Source: Acidobacteriota bacterium | GTDB lineage: Bacteria > Acidobacteriota > Vicinamibacteria > Vicinamibacterales > UBA8438 | Assembly: GCA_011523485.1 (NCBI GenBank) | Contig: WTGR01000885.1 | Span: 1-9,073, forward strand | DNA: 9,073 bases | Reading direction: 5' to 3' | Shown: piece after piece, positions 1-5,709 of the stretch | Position numbering within the stretch: position 1 is the first letter of the stretch | Layout of the letters: each line of letters begins with the position of its first letter | Position numbers and translations under genes: made by a program | Notes under the pieces: generated by a model | What the model was told of the DNA's origin: nothing | Databases searched by the model: none | The model's input: the letters and a program-made list of their open reading frames with translations, nothing else

Positions 1-442
1 CGCCGTAGACGTCGAAGAGGCAGAAGCTCAGGCACTGCATGCAGTTGGTGCAGCGATCGAAGTCGATGACCGGGAACCACGGTTTCCACTTGCCCGGCTC
101 GTGGACCTCGCAATCGGCCCGGATGGCCTCGACCAGCGCCGCCACCCCATCGGGCGTCTGGTCGCCGATGTCGCGGAACCAGACCCGGCCCCCGGATTCG
201 GCGCCGACCGCCTCGGCCGGCTGGCGCTCGGTGAAACGGCCGAGCACGGCCAGCGCGTTGCCGTCGTCGGCGCGGGCGGCCGCGGTTGCGGCGCCCGACC
301 CGACGCGGGTCACCCGGTAGCCCTTGTCGAGCAGCGTCTGCATGAGGGCGAAGCGGTGCGCGCCGTCCAGCGGCTCGGCGCCGCGGCCCTCGTACAGCGC
401 CACCCGCAACACGGGGAGTGACAGGGTGCTGGTGCGGCTCAT
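1..442 (-). CDS. [4Fe-4S] ferredoxin-domain protein, 3' end outside window
   Basis: Partial gene: the ATG is at 442-440 and the frame stays open to base 1, giving 147 residues. Residues 10-110 form an alpha/beta-like region ('[11 protein letters not shown]', 'LLDKGYRV') that I cannot assign with confidence. Residues 131-141 carry [11 protein letters not shown], the C-x2-C-x2-C-x3-C signature of a [4Fe-4S] cluster, preceded by '[10 protein letters not shown]' as in bacterial ferredoxin domains. A second cluster motif may lie beyond the edge. The start is supported by an ATGA overlap with the stop of the upstream gene, so it is the fifth gene of the operon. It is probably a cytoplasmic electron carrier; I see no signal peptide. 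Its partners are inferred from context only: the adjacent four-cysteine HdrA-like protein and the lipoyl carrier upstream. Confidence 0.85.
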   Translation of the reverse strand, partial: MSRTSTLSLPVLRVALYEGRGAEPLDGAHRFALMQTLLDKGYRVTRVGSGAATAAARADDGNALAVLGRFTERQPAEAVGAESGGRVWFRDIGDQTPDGVAALVEAIRADCEVHEPGKWKPWFPVIDFDRCTNCMQCLSFCLFDVYG

Positions 443-897
443 CGCTCACCTCCGCCGCCGTCGCCGGAGCGGCTCGTCGCGGACCGGCCGGCGTCGCCCG
501 GCGGATCCGTGTCCGGAGCGTCGGCTGCCGCGCCGGCGCCGTCTCCGTCGGGCGCCAGCATCGAAGCCGCCACCGCTTCGGATGTCTCTTCGCGCATGTT
601 GAGAATCGTGACCCGTTCCTTGTCCAGCGGCGACCCGGCCGACGAGAACAGCCAGCGCACGGCGCGGGGATAGCAGGCGGCGATGGTCACCCCCTCGCCC
701 CCGGCGATCTCCGCCAGCCGCGGGTCCCTGCGCGCCGACATCTCGCACAGGTCGGGCACGGCGTCGAAGTCGACGCCGGAGGCGGACAGCGCCTCGAGGA
801 CGTCGTCCTTCACCTGCCGCGGCACCACCCGCGCGTAGGCGCAACGGCAGTAGACCAGGTTCGGGGCCGCCGCCGATGCCTCGTTCTCGCGCTTCAT
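439..897 (-). CDS. Small four-cysteine protein resembling the HdrA N-terminal domain
   Basis: 152 residues, starting at ATG 897-895. Both ends are fixed by ATGA overlaps, with the GTPase gene upstream and the ferredoxin gene downstream. Residues 13-101 look folded; residues 115-152 are a low-complexity Ala/Gly/Asp/Ser tail. Four cysteines stand out: C17 and C19 in 'VYCRCAY', C51 in 'VPDLCEM', and C75 in '[13 protein letters not shown]'. This spacing (C-x-C, a single C, then C followed by PR) is like the start of HdrA, the flavin and Fe-S subunit of heterodisulfide reductases, where the last element reads roughly 'ACSPR'. The FAD domain and the ferredoxin domains of full HdrA are absent. A role in binding an Fe-S cluster or handling disulfide/sulfane sulfur is inferred. 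I know no experimentally named family for it. Confidence 0.85.
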   Translation of the reverse strand: MKRENEASAAAPNLVYCRCAYARVVPRQVKDDVLEALSASGVDFDAVPDLCEMSARRDPRLAEIAGGEGVTIAACYPRAVRWLFSSAGSPLDKERVTILNMREETSEAVAASMLAPDGDGAGAAADAPDTDPPGDAGRSATSRSGDGGGGER

Positions 898-2042
898 GCC
901 GTCGCCAGTCGCCAGGTCGGAGTCGGCTTGGCCGGCCGGAAATGCTCGATGTGGTCGATGGCGGCCCGGCGGCCGGCGCCGCCCGTCTCCCACGCCGCAA
1001 GGGCCGCAAGGGCCGCGTCGTGCAGGCGCTGCGGGTCTTCCTCGGCCCGCAGGTTGACGATCAGCTCGCCCGCGTCGACCGGCGCCTTCAGCGTGTGGGC
1101 CAGCTCCGCGTCCCGATCGCCGGCGACCAGGTTCAGCACCGCGATGTCCGAGGGCAGCTCTTTCGCCGTCAGCGTCATCTTCAGGTGTGCGATCTCCGCC
1201 GTGCCGACGGCGTCCGCCATGTGTCCGGCGAGGTCGCGCAGCAGGGCATTGCCGTCGAACGGCGTGCCGGAAGAGACGCGCACCGTCGCGTTCAGCCAGC
1301 CGAGCAGCGCCTCGCCCTCGGCGTACACGGCGTAGTCGACGTCCGGGGACGCGCCGAGACCCATCGCACCGCGCGTCACCCGCTCGAACCAGGACGCCGC
1401 GCCGTCTCCCGCGCGGGCCGACATGGCGAGCACGTCCGCCCGCGGATACCGGGTCGCCAGCGCCTCCCGCAGGCGCTCCAGGCGCGTCCCGTCGAGCAGG
1501 TCGACCTTGTTCACCACGATGACGTCCGCCTCGGCGAGCTGCCGGTCGTAGACGTACAGCACCTTCTTCGAGAACGACCGGCCCGCTTCCAGACCGAGCA
1601 CCCGCAGGGCCCGAAGCGGGTCGACGAGCACGCTCAGCGGCGCGATCTCGAACGCGTCTCCGTACATCCGCCGCAAGGGATAGCTGACCGCGGCCCGCAG
1701 GTCGGTACAGCTTCCGACCGGCTCGGCGATGAAGACGTCGGGCCGCGCCTCGGCGTTCAGCCGGTCCGCCGCGTCCATCAAGGTGTTGAACCGGCAGCAG
1801 AAGCAGCCGCCGGTGATCTCCTCCACCGGGAAGCCCTGCGCGCGGGCGAGGGTCGTGTCGACGAGGCCGACGCTCTGATCGTTGGTGATCAACCCGACGC
1901 GCCGGCCCCGATCGGTCAGGAACCGCGCCAGCCGGATGATGGCCGTCGTCTTGCCGGCCCCGAGGAAGCCGCCGACCATGACGTAGCGGGCGCGCGCTTC
2001 GTCCGACCCGCGTGTCTTCGGTTCCGGTTCGAGGTCAGGCAT
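894..2042 (-). CDS. CobW/G3E-family P-loop GTPase
   Basis: 382 residues from ATG 2042-2040. It overlaps the stop of the H-protein gene by 8 bases and its own stop overlaps the next ATG by 4. Visible motifs are Walker A GGFLGAGKTT (24-33), a CxCC metal-site motif in GGCFCC (78-83), E107 in 'IAEPVGSCTD', and the guanine-specificity motif NKVD (178-181). These place it in the G3E class with CobW, YjiA, HypB and UreG, which use GTP hydrolysis to deliver metal to target proteins. 'LITNDQSVGLVDT' after the P-loop is closer to HypB/UreG wording than to classical CobW. The C-terminal half (about 200-382) is less recognisable and may be the partner-binding region. The metal and client are unknown. Co-transcription with Fe-S and lipoyl proteins suggests a maturation role in that pathway rather than cobalamin synthesis. 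Confidence 0.93.
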   Translation of the reverse strand: MPDLEPEPKTRGSDEARARYVMVGGFLGAGKTTAIIRLARFLTDRGRRVGLITNDQSVGLVDTTLARAQGFPVEEITGGCFCCRFNTLMDAADRLNAEARPDVFIAEPVGSCTDLRAAVSYPLRRMYGDAFEIAPLSVLVDPLRALRVLGLEAGRSFSKKVLYVYDRQLAEADVIVVNKVDLLDGTRLERLREALATRYPRADVLAMSARAGDGAASWFERVTRGAMGLGASPDVDYAVYAEGEALLGWLNATVRVSSGTPFDGNALLRDLAGHMADAVGTAEIAHLKMTLTAKELPSDIAVLNLVAGDRDAELAHTLKAPVDAGELIVNLRAEEDPQRLHDAALAALAAWETGGAGRRAAIDHIEHFRPAKPTPTWRLATA

Positions 2043-2514
2043 CCTTGTCCCCCTCGCGGCGGCTCGCCAGCATGCGGTCGACCGTCGCGTCGAGCACGTG
2101 CACGTACTCGCCGACGTCGAGGTTCTCCGGATCCGCCGTCCCGTCGACGACGTAGAGCCATCCGTCGCCGTACGGGGCCGATTCGACCAGCGTGATGTCC
2201 GTGTCCAGGGCTTCGTTGGCCCCCACGAAGCGTCCCGACGCCACGGCGTAGATGTCGGAGACGGCCTTGAAGCCCTCGATCGAGCCGATCGGTTGGCCGA
2301 TCTCGACCGGGTCGCCCGGTCCCACCGCAAACGTGCATTCTACTAGGTCGCCCAGCATGCGGGTGGCGAAGGTCGTCAATCCGATGCGCCAGCATCCCGA
2401 ATCGTCCCGCTTCAGCCAGTAGTGCGACCGCGTGTAGCGGTGGTCGACCGGGAGCCGCGTGGCGAACCGGGAGCGCTTGTAGCGGATGAACCGGCTCGCG
2501 GGCGACGTCGTCAT
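2035..2514 (-). CDS. Lipoyl-carrier H-protein (GcvH-like), stand-alone
   Basis: 159 residues from ATG 2514-2512, which overlaps the cysteine desulfurase stop as ATGA. The H-protein fold is clear: 'RIGLTTFATRMLGD' (43-56), the lipoylation loop around K83 in 'SIEGFKAVSDIYAVASGRF', 'VGANEAL' (97-103) and 'GDGWLYVV' (116-123). K83 corresponds to the lipoyl-lysine of GcvH, but the usual 'ESVKA' context reads 'EGFKA'. The protein is longer than typical GcvH (about 125-130 residues), with an N-terminal extension rich in Arg/Tyr (8-35) and a charged tail. No glycine decarboxylase P-protein or T-protein gene is in the window. Sitting between a desulfurase and a GTPase, with a lipoate ligase gene divergently transcribed, it is better read as a specialised lipoyl carrier, comparable in concept to LbpA of sHdr sulfur oxidisers, than as part of glycine cleavage. 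Confidence 0.92.
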   Translation of the reverse strand: MTTSPASRFIRYKRSRFATRLPVDHRYTRSHYWLKRDDSGCWRIGLTTFATRMLGDLVECTFAVGPGDPVEIGQPIGSIEGFKAVSDIYAVASGRFVGANEALDTDITLVESAPYGDGWLYVVDGTADPENLDVGEYVHVLDATVDRMLASRREGDKDA

Positions 2515-3686
2515 GATGACCGCGGGGCTCCGGATGCGGCGCCGGCGACCAGGGCGCCGATCATCGCCTCGACGTCCGGCGCCTCGGACAGGTGGCACCA
2601 GGAGAGCCGCACGGCGCCGGCCTCGTCCTCCGGGGACAGACCCATCGCGGCCAGCACGTGGCTGCAGGTGTAGGACTGCGAGGTGCAGGCGGCGCCGTCC
2701 GAGATGGCGGCCAGATCGGCCCAGGCCTCGATCAGCGTCTCCTTCTCCCAGCCGGGAATCGAGAGATTGAGGATGTACGGCAGGCGGCGGTCGGGATCGC
2801 CGTGCACGCGCGGCCCCAGCGGCGCCAGCCCTGCGAGGAGCCGCCGCCCGAAGCGCTCCGCGGTCTCGCGCCGGGCGGCGTGCTCGTTCAGCGCCAGCTC
2901 CGCCGCCTTGCCGAACGCCGCGATCGGCGCCACCGGCAGCGTGCCGGGCCGCAGCCCCAGCTCCTGCCCCCCGCCGTAGAGCAGCGGGGTGAGCGGCGGA
3001 CGTTGCCCGGCACGCTGCCGAGTGAGCAGGGCGCCTGTTCCCTTCGGACCGCAGAGCTTGTGGCCGCTGACGCTGACGAGGTCGACCCGGCGATGGCGGA
3101 GCGCGTCGAGCGCCTTGCCGAATCCCTGGGCCGCGTCGACGTGCAGGAAGGCGCGCGATCCGGAGAGTCGGTCCGCGATCTCGATGATCGGCTGTTGGAC
3201 GCCGGTCTCGTTGTTGACCTGCATCACCGAGACCAGCAGCGTGTCGGGGCGTACCGCGGCGGCCACGCGGCCGGCGTCGACCCAACCGCCGGGCTCCGGG
3301 TCCACCAGCGTCAGATCGAAGCCGCGCGCGGCGAGCACGCGCAGCGGCTCGAGCACGGCGTGGTGCTCGATCGTGGTGCTGACGAGATGGGTGCGAGCCT
3401 CGGTGCGACCGAAGGCCTCCAGGCCCAGGATGGCCAGGTTGTTCGACTCGGTGGCGCCGCTCGTGAAGATCACCTCGTTGCGGCGCACGCCCGCCACGCG
3501 CGCGACATGTGCTCGCGCGCGTTCCACCGCCTGCCGCGCGACCCGACCGTGAGCGTGCGTGCGGCTCCCGGCGTTGCCGAAATCCACCTCGCTGAAGCGA
3601 CGCAACTCCGCCTGCACGCGCGGGTCGATGGGGCAGGTGGCCGCGCAGTCCAGATACACTGGCCCGGAGCGTTCAGGTGCTTGCAC
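2511..3686 (-). CDS. Cysteine desulfurase (NifS/IscS superfamily, DndA-like)
   Basis: PLP-dependent enzyme that converts cysteine to alanine and leaves a persulfide on an active-site cysteine. With GTG 3686-3684 as start it has 391 residues. Key positions are H108 in 'TIEHHAV', N158/N159 in 'VNNETG', D184 and Q187 in 'HVDAAQ', PLP lysine K210 in 'SGHKLCGPKG', and catalytic C334 in 'SDGAACTSQSYTCSHVL'. The wording 'LYGGGQELGLRPGTLPV', 'AISDGAACTSQSYT' and 'RLSWCH' is closest in my memory to DndA, the desulfurase of DNA phosphorothioation, but no dnd partners are present. The start is uncertain: GTG 3713 and GTG 3659 (giving 'VYLDCAAT' at once) are alternatives. The frame stays open to an ATG at 3932, but that part lacks family similarity and overlaps the divergent gene. 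It is first in the five-gene operon and is the likely sulfur source for it. Confidence 0.93.
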   Translation of the reverse strand: MQAPERSGPVYLDCAATCPIDPRVQAELRRFSEVDFGNAGSRTHAHGRVARQAVERARAHVARVAGVRRNEVIFTSGATESNNLAILGLEAFGRTEARTHLVSTTIEHHAVLEPLRVLAARGFDLTLVDPEPGGWVDAGRVAAAVRPDTLLVSVMQVNNETGVQQPIIEIADRLSGSRAFLHVDAAQGFGKALDALRHRRVDLVSVSGHKLCGPKGTGALLTRQRAGQRPPLTPLLYGGGQELGLRPGTLPVAPIAAFGKAAELALNEHAARRETAERFGRRLLAGLAPLGPRVHGDPDRRLPYILNLSIPGWEKETLIEAWADLAAISDGAACTSQSYTCSHVLAAMGLSPEDEAGAVRLSWCHLSEAPDVEAMIGALVAGAASGAPRSS

Positions 3687-3697
3687 GGTGGATCCGG

Positions 3698-3703
3698 ATT
3701 GTA
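3698..3703 (-). promoter_or_regulatory. Possible -10 hexamer of the desulfurase operon
   Basis: The minus strand reads TACAAT here, five of six bases of the sigma-70 consensus, in an otherwise very GC-rich intergenic stretch. I see no convincing -35 box at the right distance (about 3721-3726 reads GGTGGC). Transcription starting about seven bases downstream would leave almost no leader for GTG 3686 but a short leader for GTG 3659, so it bears on the start choice. Weak evidence. Confidence 0.2.
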
Positions 3704-3750
3704 CCTGGAACACCGGCGCCGCCACCGCGGCCCGGTCGTCCGGGTCGCGC

Positions 3751-3780
3751 CCGTTGCGGCGATGCGACCGCCCGCAACGG
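3751..3780. promoter_or_regulatory. Perfect 9-bp inverted repeat between divergent genes
   Basis: CCGTTGCGG (3751-3759) and CCGCAACGG (3772-3780) are exact inverted copies separated by 12 bases, so the two arm centres are 21 bases apart, about two helical turns. The site lies in the 126-base region between the desulfurase GTG (3686) and the lipoate ligase ATG (3813). It is well placed to be an operator shared by both transcription units. It could instead form an RNA hairpin in the ligase leader; no T-tract follows, so a terminator is unlikely. It also overlaps an alternative in-frame ATG (3762) for the ligase, which makes 3813 the more likely start. Confidence 0.4.
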
Positions 3781-3812
3781 TCCGGGCGCCATCGCGACAG
3801 CCGCGCAGCCCC

Positions 3813-4529
3813 ATGCAGGTCGAAGATCACGGGTCGCTGCCGCCCGGGCGCGGGCTCGCGCTCGAGAACGAGGCACTGCGCCGGCTGGAACAGGCCGCGG
3901 CGGGCCCAGCCGCTTCCGGAGCCGATGTCCACGGCCTGGCGTTGGAGGCGGGCGATTCAACCGCCCCGGCGGACGACGGCGAGCGGCTGCTGATATGGGA
4001 GTCCGCCGAGCCTGCCGTGATATTGCCCCGGTGTGGTGAACCCAACGTCTGGGTACGCGTTTCCACCTGCAGCGCGCGCGGCATTCCGTTGCTGCACCGG
4101 GAATCGGGCGGCGGCGCGGTCGTCGTCGGTCCCGGCTGCCTGAACGTGGCACTGGTCCTGTCGCTCGGCGCCCGCCCCTGGCTGGCCGATGTCGAGCGCA
4201 GCTACGCGTGGTTGCTCGGCAGGCTGGCCGGCGTCCTTGCCATCGACGGCGTCTCGACGCGGTCGACCGACCTCGCCGTTCGCGAGCGGAAGTTCGCCGG
4301 GCACGCCCAGCGGCGGTTGCGCGGCGCCCTCCTCCACCACGGGGTACTGCTCTACGACTTCGACCTCTCCCTGATCGACGCGCTGCTGCCGGAGCCGCTG
4401 CGCCGCCCGGCCTGGCGCGGGCGGCGGACCCATCGCGAGTTCCTGACCAACGCGCCGCTGCCGCGCGACGAAATCGTGCGCCGTCTCCGGCGGCTCCCCG
4501 CGCTCGGCGAGCAGTGCACGGTCGGCTGA
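3813..4529 (+). CDS. Lipoate-protein ligase family protein (LplA/LipB/BPL fold)
   Basis: 238 residues from ATG 3813. It would attach lipoate or octanoate to a carrier lysine in the cytoplasm. Family motifs are present: 'GLALENEALRRLEQ' (14-27) in the position of the N-terminal helix, 'HRESGGGAVVVGPGCLNVAL' (95-114) as the ligand-binding loop matching the RRxSGGGAVYHDxGNxN element of LplA, and K160 in 'RERKFAGHAQRR' aligned with the conserved catalytic lysine. 'LLHHGVLLYDFDL' (173-185) follows as expected. Its length matches the single catalytic domain; the accessory domain of E. coli LplA is missing, so activation of free lipoate may need a second protein, or it may act as an acyl transferase. 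An in-frame ATG at 3762 is an alternative start, but neither start has a clear ribosome binding site. Divergence from the H-protein operon makes that H-protein the obvious substrate (inference). Confidence 0.9.
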   Translation: MQVEDHGSLPPGRGLALENEALRRLEQAAAGPAASGADVHGLALEAGDSTAPADDGERLLIWESAEPAVILPRCGEPNVWVRVSTCSARGIPLLHRESGGGAVVVGPGCLNVALVLSLGARPWLADVERSYAWLLGRLAGVLAIDGVSTRSTDLAVRERKFAGHAQRRLRGALLHHGVLLYDFDLSLIDALLPEPLRRPAWRGRRTHREFLTNAPLPRDEIVRRLRRLPALGEQCTVG

Positions 4530-4531
4530 AG

Positions 4532-4630
4532 GCCGTTGCGGTCGTTCAGGACGGTGAACGTCCCGTCCGCGTTCACCGATGCCCGAATCCAGTGGCTCTC
4601 GCACGCCTCGTTCTCTTTCCGGGTTCGCGA
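4532..4630 (-). pseudogene. Possible C-terminal remnant of an MBL-fold hydrolase
   Basis: Minus-strand reading between an in-frame stop at 4633-4631 and the end of the ligase gene gives about 33 residues including 'ESHWIRASVNADGTFTV' followed by 'LNDRNGL'. This pattern (WI-x-SA-x-DG-x-FTV-x-N-x-RNG) matches my memory of the extreme C-terminus of ComEC-like metallo-beta-lactamase-fold hydrolases common in Acidobacteriota. There is no start codon with a ribosome site and no upstream catalytic domain, so if real it is a broken scrap. It is short and could be chance. The rest of 4530-4712 holds nothing else I can support. Confidence 0.3.
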
Positions 4631-4702
4631 TCAGCCCGATCCAGCGAGATCCTGCGAGCGGGGGCGAGGACCGTGGCTGTAACATCCCGGAATCTGAGCG
4701 AT

Positions 4703-4708
4703 GGAGGG
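4703..4708 (+). promoter_or_regulatory. Ribosome binding site of the antitoxin gene
   Basis: GGAGGG lies four bases before ATG 4713. It overlaps the alternative in-frame ATG at 4701, which has no ribosome site of its own, so it fixes the start at 4713. Confidence 0.65.
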
Positions 4709-4712
4709 AGTG

Positions 4713-4958
4713 ATGCGCACCGTCAACATGGACGAAGCCAAGACACATCTGACGAGTCTCGTCGACGCCGCTGCCGAGGGGAACCCGTTCATCATCACGC
4801 GCGCCGGCAAGCCCGTCGTTATAGTCATTGCCGTGGAGACGCAGGTGTCCAGAGAGGCACGCCGGCTCGGATTTCTGGCCGGAAGAATCTCGGTGCCCGA
4901 AGACTTCGACCGCATGGGGTCAGCCGGGATCGAAGCTCGGTTCGAAGGTGGCAAGTGA
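4713..4958 (+). CDS. Phd/YefM-family type II antitoxin
   Basis: 81 residues. The N-terminal half, 'MRTVNMDEAKTHLTSLVDAA' and then 'EGNPFIITRAGKPVVIV', is the DNA-binding Phd/YefM domain, which dimerises and represses its own promoter. The C-terminal 'RLGFLAGRISVPEDFDRMG' with an ending 'EARFEGGK' is the toxin-neutralising tail typical of antitoxins paired with PIN-domain VapC-type ribonucleases. The coding sequence looks intact. Its stop TGA overlaps the GTG start of the toxin frame as GTGA, the usual coupled arrangement, but the toxin is cut after ten codons. It is therefore an orphan antitoxin and may still bind its own operator or act against a related toxin elsewhere. Confidence 0.9.
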   Translation: MRTVNMDEAKTHLTSLVDAAAEGNPFIITRAGKPVVIVIAVETQVSREARRLGFLAGRISVPEDFDRMGSAGIEARFEGGK

Positions 4959-4987
4959 AGCTCCCGCTCGACACCCATGCCTCCTGA
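4955..4987 (+). pseudogene. Truncated PIN-domain (VapC-type) toxin start
   Basis: GTG 4955-4957 overlaps the antitoxin stop as GTGA, and translation gives VKLPLDTHAS followed by TGA (4985-4987). 'MKLLLDTHALLW' is the standard opening of this VapC family, with the D of 'LLDTH' the first acidic residue of the PIN active site. The family match ends after 'DTHA' at about 4981. The remaining 110-130 residues are absent from the window in all frames I inspected. Only 15 bases separate this stop from the convergent end of the DUF4276 gene, so a rearrangement joined here probably removed the toxin body. Confidence 0.8.
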
Positions 4988-5002
4988 AGCAGGGTGAGTT
5001 GC

Positions 5003-5704
5003 TCACGCCCCGGTACTTGGCAACTGCTCGAGTCGATCCAGCCAGCTTCCGAAGTGCGGGCATTCGCGCCGCATCGTTCCGAGCCCGATCTTCAGTGCGG
5101 CAAGAGGGCCCAGCAAGGGCTTCTGGTATCCGCGGACCAGCCGTTCCACGCGCTTGGAAGGCGCCGTCTCCGGCGAGTCGTCGATCTCTTCCGGAGTTCC
5201 GAATGCATCTCGAATCGCCTGGAAGTCGCCGTCGAGATCGGGGCGGCCGATCCCGCGTCCGAACACCGCGCAATCGCTGAAGAGCAGCGCCTCGAACTCG
5301 TGCATCATTACGTACGGCACGAATCGTCTCGCGTTACGACCGTGGCCAAGGGCTTCCCGGACGCTTGCCGAGAGCGCGTCCTCGACGGTCCTCGCCTTGT
5401 CGGGAAACGGAAGTGATAAGGCGTGTTCTCGGACGGGCCATGCGCGCGACCCCGTGCGCGGCATGCCATAGTAGTCGACCATCGTCGTCACGACCCGGCC
5501 GGCGTCGTCGCGGAGGTGCCTTACGATTTCGGTCCGGGCGGACCCCCACGACTTGATGCCGCCCCGCCGGTCCCTGCGGCGCGCGTTTCCCAGCAGGCGC
5601 GCGCTGACCATCGACCACCCGAACCGCGTGAGGTGCGGGCAGAGCAACTCGTTGACGAAGGTCTCCTCGGTCTGGCCCTCGACGTGAACCAGCAGCCGGG
5701 ACAT
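5003..5704 (-). CDS. DUF4276 family protein, Toprim-like partner of the AAA ATPase
   Basis: 233 residues from ATG 5704-5702, five bases after the stop of the ATPase gene. Family landmarks in order are 'LLVHVEGQTEETFV' (4-17), 'RRGG' (46-49), 'TTMVDYYGMP' (73-82), 'RFVPYVMMHEFEALLFS' (127-143), and the C-terminal block 'SKRVERLVRGYQKPLLGP' (183-200) with 'CPHFGSWLDRLEQL'. The acidic positions E9, D77 and E136/E138 fit a metal-dependent Toprim-like site as in the OLD and RloB relatives; that fold assignment is from general knowledge of the family, not shown here. Where other members read roughly 'DYYGLPxDFPG', this one has 'DYYGMPRTGSRAWP', a divergence just after the acidic motif. It probably acts as the effector (nuclease or similar) of a two-gene anti-phage module controlled by the ATPase. 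No biochemical activity is proved for this pair. Confidence 0.9.
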   Translation of the reverse strand: MSRLLVHVEGQTEETFVNELLCPHLTRFGWSMVSARLLGNARRRDRRGGIKSWGSARTEIVRHLRDDAGRVVTTMVDYYGMPRTGSRAWPVREHALSLPFPDKARTVEDALSASVREALGHGRNARRFVPYVMMHEFEALLFSDCAVFGRGIGRPDLDGDFQAIRDAFGTPEEIDDSPETAPSKRVERLVRGYQKPLLGPLAALKIGLGTMRRECPHFGSWLDRLEQLPSTGA

Positions 5705-5709
5705 CGGAC

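Noticed and set aside
876..2195. Long plus-strand open frame of 439 codons
   Set aside because: Antisense shadow of the CobW-type GTPase; its composition is Arg/Pro/Gly-rich and it has no family motifs.
2035..2514. Conventional glycine cleavage system
   Set aside because: Only an H-like protein is present; no P- or T-protein gene is in the window and the neighbours are sulfur and Fe-S functions.
2511..3686. DNA phosphorothioation (Dnd) locus
   Set aside because: The desulfurase is DndA-like, but no DndB, C, D or E gene is adjacent.
2592..3812. Long plus-strand open frame running into the lipoate ligase gene
   Set aside because: It is antisense to the cysteine desulfurase, made possible by the high GC content, and has no recognisable protein features; ligase family similarity begins only after 3813.
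3687..3932. Upstream extension of the desulfurase to ATG 3932
   Set aside because: The added residues show no family similarity and would overlap the start of the divergent lipoate ligase.
4533..4541. Second copy of CCGTTGCGG, one arm of the 3751-3780 inverted repeat
   Set aside because: A single 9-base arm without a partner; on the minus strand it simply encodes part of the 'DRNGL' peptide, so probably chance.
4994..5006. GTGAG-TTG-CTCAC hairpin between convergent gene ends
   Set aside because: Only a 5-bp stem with no T-tract on either strand; too weak to call a terminator.
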